A stretch of 59,526 nucleotides of DNA. Source: Candidatus Gastranaerophilales bacterium. GTDB taxonomy: Bacteria > Cyanobacteriota > Vampirovibrionia > Gastranaerophilales > Gastranaerophilaceae. Location of the stretch: assembly GCA_944323425.1 (NCBI GenBank), contig CALUSL010000011.1, forward strand, positions 1 to 59,526, in the 5' to 3' direction. The notes beneath the pieces are model-generated. The model was given only the letters and a program-made list of their open reading frames with translations, did no database searches and had not been told where the DNA came from. Shown here piece after piece: positions 9,720 to 16,527 of this stretch; position 1 is the first letter of the stretch; every line of letters starts with the position of its first letter. A program made the position numbers and the translations under genes.

Positions 9720-11702
9720 ATGAATGTGAGTACGATGAATAAAGATAAATACATTACAATTCAGGAATTAGCAGACCTCAAAGGCGTGAGCACTCGGGCG
9801 ATTCGGATGTCGCGAGATAAATATGTCACCCGCGAAATTATTGTCAGAGGCGGAAAAAGTTTTGAAATCCTCTTATCAAGCATTGAGCTGAATTTACAGA
9901 AAAAATATTTTGAAGAAAAGACGCAGATAACCTCTGAATCGACGGCTTTGATACCGATTTTGCCTGTCAAAAATCTTCCGACAAAAGTTAATGAGATTGC
10001 TTTGGCTCGTTTGGATTTGCTCCGCGAGTGGCAAAAATACAGAAAGCATCATCCTGAGTGTAAAACCCGTGCCGGAGTTGAGTTTATTGAAAGTTACAAT
10101 ACCGGCATGTTGTATCCGCATATTTTTAAGGTGCTTGGCAAAACTTCAATCGGCTCGGTTGAACGTTGGAAACGCAAGCTCGGAAACACGACAGATTATC
10201 ATTTATTGCTGCCAAAATATGAGTATGCGACAGAGTTTCGCACATCATTGACCGATTATGAAAAACAGGTGTTTTTGAAAATTTTGCTGCACCCGAACAA
10301 ATTTTGTGTCGGCAAAGCCATTTCGATAACCAAGCATATTTTGTCAAAAGAGGGGCCGATAAATGTTCAGGATGTGACATTTCGCCGTTATGCGAATTGG
10401 TTTCGGGATAATCATTATGACATTTGGACGTTGGCTCGTGATGGAGAAAAAGCCTTAAAGGACAACGTTGAACCATTTATTATGCGAGATATTTCAAAAC
10501 TTGAAGTCGGGGATGTGCTTGTGGCAGACGGACATAAACTATCGTTCTTGGTACAAAATCCGTTTACCGGCAAACCCACACGGGCGACTTTAATCGGCTT
10601 TTTGGATTGGAAATCGACCGCGCTTGTCGGATACGAGATTATGCTTGAAGAAAACACTCAAAGCATCGCGTCAGCTCTGCGTAACGCGATAATCAACTTA
10701 CAAAATATCCCAAAAATCGTGTATCAGGATAACGGCAGGGCATTCAAGGCAAAATACTTTGTGAACACGGATTTTAAGGAAACAGGATTTGAGGGGATTT
10801 ATGCTCGGCTCGGGATTAAGACGGTTTTTGCTCGCCCATATAACGCGAGAGCCAAAGTCATTGAGCGGTTTTTCAAAGAATTTCAGGAGAGTTTTGAAAA
10901 GCTTTTGCCGACTTATTCTGGTTCAAATATTGAAAATAAACCCGCACATTTTAAGCGGAATGAAAAATTCCACAATCAATATTTTAAGCCGAATTATTAC
11001 CCGACGATTAATGAGGTTAAAATGCTTGTCGATAAGTGGCTTGAGTTTAAGAATTCGCAACTTTGTCCGAATGATAAAAATCATACGATTGCGGAAGTTT
11101 TTGAAAACAGGGTAAAAATCAAAATTGATACGGCTCAGCTTGACGATTTAATGATGACGGCAGACATCAAAACGATTTATCAAAATGGAATTCGGTTCCT
11201 CGGCACATTTTATTACTCTGATAAATTGTATGGGCTCAAAACTCAGGTTATGATTCGCTACTCGCTTTTTGATTTATCCGAGATTAAAGTTTACACAGTC
11301 AAAAATCAGTTTTTGTGTACCGCAAAACGTGTCACGAAAGCTCATCCGATGGCTTATCATCTTGGCGATATCAAAGATGTCGAGGATTTGAAACAGAAAA
11401 TTCAAAAACAAAAACGGCTTAAAAATAAGACGATTAAAGAATTACAGAAGTTCTTGCCGAATGTAGATTTAAAATTTATTGAGCATGATATTGAAGAAGA
11501 TATTCAGGAAGTAATTGAAGCTAAACCGGTTAAAACGAAAAAACAAACGCCAAGAGAAGTTCAAATGAACGCACCTGTGTTTTTGAATAAGTACGAAAAG
11601 TTTGAATGGCTTATGAAAAACGGCTGCACTTGTGAAGATGACAGGGTGTGGCTTGCGGAATACAAACAAAGTGAGGAATACAGAGGTCTTTATGAAACGT
11701 AA
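9720..11702 (+). CDS. Mu-type DDE transposase (MuA-like)
   Basis: Catalyses strand transfer of the transposon. It is about 660 aa, the length of MuA (663). The order is an N-terminal winged-helix binding region (TIQELADLKGVSTRAIRMSR), a helical DNA-binding region, then the RNase H-like core with the DDE triad: D270 (VADGHK), D337 (YQDNGRAF) and E382 (AKVIERFF). MuA has D269, D336 and E392. A C-terminal region rich in Lys and Gln follows and probably contacts the ATPase. The ATG at 9720 follows GGAAG; GTG at 9717 or ATG at 9735 are alternatives. The last 11 bases overlap the ATPase gene. It appears intact. Confidence 0.92.
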   Translation: MNVSTMNKDKYITIQELADLKGVSTRAIRMSRDKYVTREIIVRGGKSFEILLSSIELNLQKKYFEEKTQITSESTALIPILPVKNLPTKVNEIALARLDLLREWQKYRKHHPECKTRAGVEFIESYNTGMLYPHIFKVLGKTSIGSVERWKRKLGNTTDYHLLLPKYEYATEFRTSLTDYEKQVFLKILLHPNKFCVGKAISITKHILSKEGPINVQDVTFRRYANWFRDNHYDIWTLARDGEKALKDNVEPFIMRDISKLEVGDVLVADGHKLSFLVQNPFTGKPTRATLIGFLDWKSTALVGYEIMLEENTQSIASALRNAIINLQNIPKIVYQDNGRAFKAKYFVNTDFKETGFEGIYARLGIKTVFARPYNARAKVIERFFKEFQESFEKLLPTYSGSNIENKPAHFKRNEKFHNQYFKPNYYPTINEVKMLVDKWLEFKNSQLCPNDKNHTIAEVFENRVKIKIDTAQLDDLMMTADIKTIYQNGIRFLGTFYYSDKLYGLKTQVMIRYSLFDLSEIKVYTVKNQFLCTAKRVTKAHPMAYHLGDIKDVEDLKQKIQKQKRLKNKTIKELQKFLPNVDLKFIEHDIEEDIQEVIEAKPVKTKKQTPREVQMNAPVFLNKYEKFEWLMKNGCTCEDDRVWLAEYKQSEEYRGLYET

Positions 11703-12381
11703 ATTTGTTGTAACTCAGAATGTAAAACGGTTTGTAGATTTGATGGATACGCTCAAAAACGCACCGGCGAATCTGCCGAAGATGGCGTTAGTTTATGGCG
11801 ATTTTGGGCTCGGGAAATCGCAAACGATTATGTGGTGGGTTACAAATAACGATGCGATTTATGTGCGGTGCAACCACAAAATGTCTGCACGTTGGCTTTT
11901 GACCGAGATTGTCGAGGAACTTGATGATGTGCCGACATACCTGACGTCGCTTTTATTCAAGCAGATTGAGGATAAACTGCGTGAGCGGCCAAAGGTTTTG
12001 GTGGTGGATGAGGTGGATTTTCTCTTGAATAACTCATCTGCAATTGAGATTGTCCGCGATTTGCACGACAAAATCAGGATTCCTGTTGTGCTTGTCGGGA
12101 TGAGCCTTGCGGAAGCAAAACTCAAACGGCACAAGCATATTTATGACAGGCTTTTGGGAATTATGAAGTTTGAAACTTTTAATAAAGACGATGTGGCAAA
12201 AATAGTGACAGAGATTTCTGAAATCGAGTTTGAACCTGATACACTTGAACTTGTTTGTGCGAAATTTAATCAGTTCAGGCAGATTGTGAAATTTTTAAAT
12301 AAAGTCGAAAACGTTGCCGAGATGAACAATTTGAAAACGATTACGCTGCCGATTTTGGAGGGAATTTTGAATGAAAAATAA
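11692..12381 (+). CDS. MuB-like AAA+ ATPase, transposition target selector
   Basis: A 229-residue ATPase. In Mu and related elements such a partner binds DNA, chooses targets and activates the transposase. Walker A is GDFGLGKS (residues ~37-44) and Walker B VLVVDEVD (~102-109), followed by sensor-like VVLVGMS. I set the start at the ATG at 11692 (MKRKFVVTQNVKRF), which has an AGAGG site nearby and overlaps the transposase stop by 11 bases; the same frame is open further upstream but only inside the transposase. The end overlaps the next gene by 11 bases, showing a tightly coupled operon. Confidence 0.88.
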   Translation: MKRKFVVTQNVKRFVDLMDTLKNAPANLPKMALVYGDFGLGKSQTIMWWVTNNDAIYVRCNHKMSARWLLTEIVEELDDVPTYLTSLLFKQIEDKLRERPKVLVVDEVDFLLNNSSAIEIVRDLHDKIRIPVVLVGMSLAEAKLKRHKHIYDRLLGIMKFETFNKDDVAKIVTEISEIEFEPDTLELVCAKFNQFRQIVKFLNKVENVAEMNNLKTITLPILEGILNEK

Positions 12382-13015
12382 GATTTTAAAACTTGCGAAA
12401 AGACTTGAAACATTTAAACTAGAAGACATTGAATCAATTATGGGAGAAGGGATAGAAGATGTTTTACAGGAATTAGTTAAGGACGGGCAGTTGAATTTGG
12501 TTGGTGAAATTTATTCATATAAAGCCGAGCGAAAATTACCTCTGCCATTTTGTTTCAAGTTTCATTCGCAGGAAAAAATTGAGATGATAACGAAGTGTTT
12601 TTGTGCCGGGGTGAAATCGAAGCAGGCGAGTTTTCTTTTGGATATCGGGGATGCGACGATGCAGAATTTTTATAAACATTTTCGGCAGATGATTTATGAA
12701 CGGCAATTGAACGCCCTTAAAACGCACTTTGAACAAAAACCGAAAATTGCCAAGATGCGAAGGTTTTATGATATACCTGTTTATTTTTACCTGTATAATG
12801 ATGAGCTTTTCGTAGCCGATAAGCCGCTAAAAACAAAACGAAAGAAACTTCCGCACACAAAAGAAGAATCTTTGCGGATAAAAGTTTTCTACTCCCGCCT
12901 CTGCCGATCAATAAACCACTCCCAAATGAAACAAAATTTGGCACAACATGTAGCGGAACATATTTGGAGGTATGGGAATTTGTTTGAATATTTAATTAAT
13001 CAAATATCTCAATAA
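12371..13015 (+). CDS. Third gene of the Mu-type transposon, DNA-binding-like
   Basis: A 214-residue basic protein, translationally coupled to the ATPase. The N-terminus (RLETFKLEDIESIMGEG ... VLQELVKDGQL) looks like a winged helix. Residues ~75-110 (CFCAGVKSKQASFLLDIGD then TMQNFYKHFRQMIYERQ) resemble the helix-turn-helix leader of many transposases. The C-terminus holds SINHSQMKQNLAQHVAEH. No catalytic triad is visible. It probably serves the transposon (end binding or regulation), but I do not recognise a named family. Its last 20 bases overlap the convergent helicase gene. Confidence 0.75.
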   Translation: MKNKILKLAKRLETFKLEDIESIMGEGIEDVLQELVKDGQLNLVGEIYSYKAERKLPLPFCFKFHSQEKIEMITKCFCAGVKSKQASFLLDIGDATMQNFYKHFRQMIYERQLNALKTHFEQKPKIAKMRRFYDIPVYFYLYNDELFVADKPLKTKRKKLPHTKEESLRIKVFYSRLCRSINHSQMKQNLAQHVAEHIWRYGNLFEYLINQISQ

Positions 13016-14498
13016 GTTTATTAAAAACTTCAAAATTGTTTACTACAACAACTTCTAGCTTATTTATTGCTCTTGTAATCTGTTGAAAGAACATTTTACC
13101 TGTAGCATATGGAATTCCTTCTAATGCCCTGTCTCTAAGTTTATTGCCTTCATAATAAAATTGTTCTCCTAATATTACAATCACATTTTCAAATTCTTGT
13201 CCGATAACTTCATGCGCATTACCAATATTGTTAGGGTTATATTTTGCTAAATCTGCATATTTATTGTTATTGTATAAACTTGGAGTATATGAAATATATT
13301 TGTAGTTATCTTTTTTAGCTTCTATATAACTATTAGCCTCTTCTACTGTATTAAAATACACAATATCAATGTTTTCATTGTTAACTTGTAATGAATTTTT
13401 TTTGTCTAGTGAAAGCATGATTCTTATAAAATTTGCCAATTTTTCATTAGTTCGAATCTTTGTATTAAGTCTATATTTTTTTACATTTCTGTATTCACTA
13501 TTTTCGAACTGTTCAAAAATTTCGCCTTCATGTTTTCTAAATATTTGTTTACCGTCACCACTTAATATTAAAGTTATGTTGTTTGGTTTTATATATTTTT
13601 GTACTATGTCAAGAAATTGTTGTTTATTAATCCGTTGAAATTCGTCGATTATTAAAATTTCAGGGAAATTGGTTTGAAAAAGATATTTCCAGTCTTTGAT
13701 TGCCTCTATATTCCAGTGATAATAATTTTTTAACTTAATATGGCCAAAATTCAATTTTGCACAATGTATTAATCCAACATTTTTACCATCATTAATATAT
13801 TTTTTTGCTATATGGTAAGTAAGTAAAGTTTTTCCACTTCCTGCATCACCAGATAAAATAATGTAATTTATACCTTGTTCAACATCTGTATAAATGTTTT
13901 TTTCTAACTCTTCTTGCCTTTGTGTAAGGAAATATTCATTATTAATAAATTCTTCTGTTTTTGAAAAAGGTGAGATTAAATAATTTGATGGGTTAAATTT
14001 TTTATTTAAATCTTCAGTATAAAAAGTTTGGCTAAAGCCTTGTGATTTTATAATATATATTAATTCATCAAAACTTGCCTCAATAAGACTATTTTGATCA
14101 TCAAGTTTATATAATTTATTTTCATTTTCAATATATGAAAAAGAATAAATTGGTAAACCTAGAAACTTTAAATAATATTGATTTTGTAACAATTGTTTGT
14201 GTACTTTTTGTGTAGTTTGACTTTTATATTCAATATTTAAAATAGTAGAATCTGTTAACCTCAATAAGTCGAACTCTTTTCCAATTTGTGGAATTTTGTA
14301 ACCCATATAAAAGCCATTTAAGTCTTTGATATATAAACTTTTATCAAGCTCGTGCAATGTATGTAAAAGGCTCTTTAATGACTGTAAATCAATATCTTTT
14401 ACATCTGTTCCAAGATACTTCATATATGAGTGGCTAAGTTTATTGCCATCTGATTTATTATAAATCTCAATTATACTTCTTAAATTAGCTGTTTTCAT
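12996..14498 (-). CDS. Nuclease-helicase fusion (PD-(D/E)XK-like plus SF1 helicase, DUF2075-like)
   Basis: A 500-residue protein. The N-terminal part has GKEFDLLRL followed by ILNIEYKSQ, a D...ExK pattern of the PD-(D/E)XK nuclease fold (about residues 75-95). The C-terminal part is a superfamily 1 helicase: Walker A GDAGSGKT, Walker B ILIIDEFQR, motif III LILSGDGKQ, then RLNTKIRTNE, a GQEFENVIVI motif and QQITRAINK. It is convergent with the transposon operon (20-base overlap) and visibly AT-richer. This architecture is frequent among mobile-element and anti-phage genes. A defence role is inferred, and no named system is matched. The ATG follows GGAGAAG. Confidence 0.75.
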   Translation of the reverse strand: MKTANLRSIIEIYNKSDGNKLSHSYMKYLGTDVKDIDLQSLKSLLHTLHELDKSLYIKDLNGFYMGYKIPQIGKEFDLLRLTDSTILNIEYKSQTTQKVHKQLLQNQYYLKFLGLPIYSFSYIENENKLYKLDDQNSLIEASFDELIYIIKSQGFSQTFYTEDLNKKFNPSNYLISPFSKTEEFINNEYFLTQRQEELEKNIYTDVEQGINYIILSGDAGSGKTLLTYHIAKKYINDGKNVGLIHCAKLNFGHIKLKNYYHWNIEAIKDWKYLFQTNFPEILIIDEFQRINKQQFLDIVQKYIKPNNITLILSGDGKQIFRKHEGEIFEQFENSEYRNVKKYRLNTKIRTNEKLANFIRIMLSLDKKNSLQVNNENIDIVYFNTVEEANSYIEAKKDNYKYISYTPSLYNNNKYADLAKYNPNNIGNAHEVIGQEFENVIVILGEQFYYEGNKLRDRALEGIPYATGKMFFQQITRAINKLEVVVVNNFEVFNKLIEIFD

Positions 14499-14560
14499 TA
14501 CTTCTCCATTATAATTAATTCAAATTTGTACTATTATATATCAATAATAATTGACTGAAC

Positions 14561-14578
14561 ATTAGACATTTGTCTAAT
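14561..14578. promoter_or_regulatory. Perfect palindrome upstream of the nuclease-helicase gene
   Basis: ATTAGACA-TT-TGTCTAAT has two perfect 8-bp arms. It lies 63 bases upstream of the minus-strand gene starting at 14498, just behind AT-rich DNA holding TATAAT-like sequence (around 14535-14540). That is the position of an operator. No obvious dedicated regulator adjoins it, so the gene may be controlled by the HTH protein at 9247-9513 or by a host factor. Confidence 0.5.
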
Positions 14579-14641
14579 TATATAAGATTTTAAATTATAT
14601 ATTAACTAAGCGAAATTCACCAAAATATAAATACTATTTGA

Positions 14642-14830
14642 ACTTCCGACTTGCTTCCGAGTTCGGAGGGTGCAGTTTCAAAATGGACTTTTTGTCCGAA
14701 AAGTGCCATCGGGGGAATGTGGCTATATATTTAGGTTTTAGCGATTTAGGCGGATTTATAGTGGAAAGTTGACGCCAATTTGTGGACAATAAAGTGACTT
14801 TCCGAGTAGTTTCAGTCAACCACTCGGAAG
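14642..14830. repeat. Right end region of the Mu-type element
   Basis: Several copies of a TTCCGA core are seen: ACTTCCGAC (14642-14650), GCTTCCGAG (14653-14661), and an inverted pair ACTTTCCGAGT (14797-14807) with ACTCGGAAG (14822-14830). The CTCGGAA core matches the left-end dyad at 9629-9695. Multiple end sites on each side are usual for Mu-family elements. No gene is seen between 14499 and 14916, so this gap is best explained as transposon end DNA plus the helicase promoter. Confidence 0.55.
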
Positions 14831-14851
14831 GGGGTGTAATTCAAACATAAA

Positions 14852-14864
14852 GCCGAATTTCGGC
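14852..14864 (-). terminator. Weak hairpin downstream of tRNA-Gln
   Basis: GCCGAA-T-TTCGGC forms a 6-bp stem. On the minus strand it is followed by TTTAT, so it may end the tRNA transcript coming from 15110-14917. The U-run is short, so confidence is low. Confidence 0.35.
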
Positions 14865-14916
14865 AGAAAAATAATTTTTCAAATGTCCCATTAAAACCCA
14901 GCTTTTTTCTTTAAAA

Positions 14917-14987
14917 CTCCCAGACATGGATTCGAACCACGATTAGATGATCCAGAGTCACCTGTCCTGCCGTTAGACGATCTGGGA
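14917..14987 (-). tRNA. tRNA-Gln (CUG anticodon)
   Basis: Read on the minus strand, the 71-base gene has acceptor arms TCCCAGA and TCTGGGA, a D-arm region (CGTCTAACGGCAGGAC), an anticodon stem GGTGA/TCATC with loop CTCTGGA (anticodon CTG), and a T-loop TTCGAATC. CCA is not encoded. It is 48 bases downstream of tRNA-Asn on the same strand. Its 3' end faces the accessory island. Confidence 0.93.
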
Positions 14988-15002
14988 ATATTCAATTTTA
15001 CG

Positions 15003-15032
15003 AAAAAGACGCTGATTTAGCGTCCTTTTTTT
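15003..15032. terminator. Bidirectional terminator between the two tRNAs
   Basis: GACGCT (15008-15013) pairs with AGCGTC (15019-15024) around a GATTT loop. An A-run precedes and a seven-T run follows, so it can act on both strands. On the minus strand it lies directly downstream of tRNA-Asn, so it would stop or attenuate transcription into tRNA-Gln. Confidence 0.75.
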
Positions 15033-15035
15033 AAA

Positions 15036-15110
<75 letters not shown>

Positions 15111-15167
15111 ATAACTCAGCCGCTTTAACACTCCGTTTTTGGTGTCTCTCAACGACCTTGTATTTTT

Positions 15168-15195
15168 ATTATAACAAGGAAATTTTTCTTGTAAA
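15168..15195 (-). promoter_or_regulatory. Promoter of the tRNA-Asn/tRNA-Gln unit
   Basis: On the minus strand TTTACA (15195-15190) and TATAAT (15173-15168) are separated by 16 bases, close to the sigma-70-type consensus. Transcription would begin about 50 bases before the tRNA-Asn 5' end. Confidence 0.65.
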
Positions 15196-15363
15196 CAGTT
15201 TTTTTATTTTTCCGAACTTTTTATATCCAGTAGGCATTTTGGGTACTTTTTTGTTTTGCTTTTTACTGGCAGGCATGCTAAAAATGCATGTCAATTTTCA
15301 TATATTCAAATATTTCTGTCAGCGTGATACGTTTTTATGTTAGAATAACAATCGGAGGATGTT

Positions 15364-16443
15364 ATGGAATTTATTCTTGTATTTTTGGCAGGCATGGCTG
15401 CAGGTGCTGCAATAGTATATTTTATTCAGAAATTTGTTGCGAAAAAGAGTACTGATGCATACTCGGATATTTACGAGAAAATGCAGATGCAGTTTGAAAA
15501 CTTGTCGAACAAAATTTTTAAAGAAACAACACAGGATTTTTCAACAATGTCGAAAGAACGTATGACGGAAATTCTGGAACCGTTCAAGGAAAAATTTGAT
15601 GAGTTGAAGAAACAGTCTGTGATTAACAACGAACATTTTGCCAAACTGGATGTACATATAAAGGACGTACTTGAGACCGGGTCGAAAATTTCATCAGATA
15701 CAAACACTCTGGCGTCAGCTTTAAAGGGCGACAATATGGTTCAGGGGAAATGGGGTGAACTTATACTGGAGAGAGTTCTTGAGGTGTCGGGTTTGAGAAA
15801 GGGTGAAGAGTATGTTACCCAGACAGCTTTTTCTACCGGCAGACCTGATGCGACGATACTTCTTCCTGATAACAAAGCTGTTTTTATCGATGCAAAAACT
15901 ACTCTTGCTTCATATGACGCGTATTTGAATGCGAAGGATGAAGATGAGGCAAAAAGGTGTCTCGATATGTTCAAGATGTCTGTAAAAACTCATATTACAA
16001 ATCTTGCACGTAAAGAGTACTTTAATGCGGAAGAAGTTTGTACTCCGGAATATGTGCTTATGTTTATTCCCGTAGAAAGCTGCTATATGCTTTTGTTCAG
16101 CGGAGACAGCGAGCTGTGGGAATTTGCCTGGAAAAACAAAATTATGCCGGTTTCTCCCTCAACTCTGCTTGCTGCATTGAAAATAATTAATAACTTTAAT
16201 GTTGTGAATCGACAGAACAAAAATGCTCAGGAGATAGCAGCGCTTGCAGGAAAAATGCTGGATAAATTTTCCGGACTATTGAATGATATGAATGGTGTCC
16301 AGAAGAGTCTTTCTAATGCAATGACAAAGCTTACAGGCAGAGACAATGTTATTCGTCAGGCACAGAGGATGCAGGAACTCGGGGCAAAAGCTTCAAAACA
16401 GCTTCCTGAACTTAATATTAAAGAAGAATGCCCTATTGAGTAA
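15364..16443 (+). CDS. rmuC: RmuC family DNA recombination protein
   Basis: RmuC proteins limit DNA rearrangements between repeats and are membrane-anchored with a nuclease-like core. The 359 residues include an N-terminal transmembrane anchor (ILVFLAGMAAGAAIVYFI, residues 4-21), a coiled coil (~35-110), and the conserved core: NMVQGKWGELILERVLE, the nuclease-like RPDATILLPDNKAVFIDAKT, and NNFNVVNRQNKNAQEIAALAGKM. The start has GGAGG at good spacing. It stands as a single gene, 84 bases before the CHASE2 receptor gene. Length and motifs are normal for the family. Confidence 0.93.
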   Translation: MEFILVFLAGMAAGAAIVYFIQKFVAKKSTDAYSDIYEKMQMQFENLSNKIFKETTQDFSTMSKERMTEILEPFKEKFDELKKQSVINNEHFAKLDVHIKDVLETGSKISSDTNTLASALKGDNMVQGKWGELILERVLEVSGLRKGEEYVTQTAFSTGRPDATILLPDNKAVFIDAKTTLASYDAYLNAKDEDEAKRCLDMFKMSVKTHITNLARKEYFNAEEVCTPEYVLMFIPVESCYMLLFSGDSELWEFAWKNKIMPVSPSTLLAALKIINNFNVVNRQNKNAQEIAALAGKMLDKFSGLLNDMNGVQKSLSNAMTKLTGRDNVIRQAQRMQELGAKASKQLPELNIKEECPIE

Positions 16444-16527
16444 TATTAAATATTTTTTTTAATATAAAATTGTCAAAACCGGTTATAACCTTTATAATAA
16501 TACCAATAAGTTTACGAGAGATTTTAT

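Larger units (their letters stand above)
9629..14830. mobile_element. Mu-type transposon with probable nuclease-helicase cargo
   Basis: A three-gene plus-strand operon (DDE transposase, ATPase, third gene) with 11-base overlaps is bracketed by DNA sharing a CTCGGAA core in inverted pairs: 9629-9695 on the left, 14797-14830 on the right. Between the operon and the right end lies a convergent nuclease-helicase gene, which would be cargo. The transposon genes look GC-richer than the cargo and the neighbouring restriction genes. No phage structural genes are present, so this is a transposon rather than a Mu-like prophage. Exact termini and a target duplication could not be fixed; the coordinates mark the outermost shared motifs. 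Confidence 0.6.

Noticed and set aside
10126-11115. ORFs of 80-116 codons overlapping the Mu-type transposase
   Set aside because: Out-of-frame readings of a clearly conserved DDE transposase.
9629-14830. A Mu-like prophage
   Set aside because: Only transposition genes and one passenger are present; there are no head, tail, lysis or Gam/Mom-like genes, so transposon is the better term.
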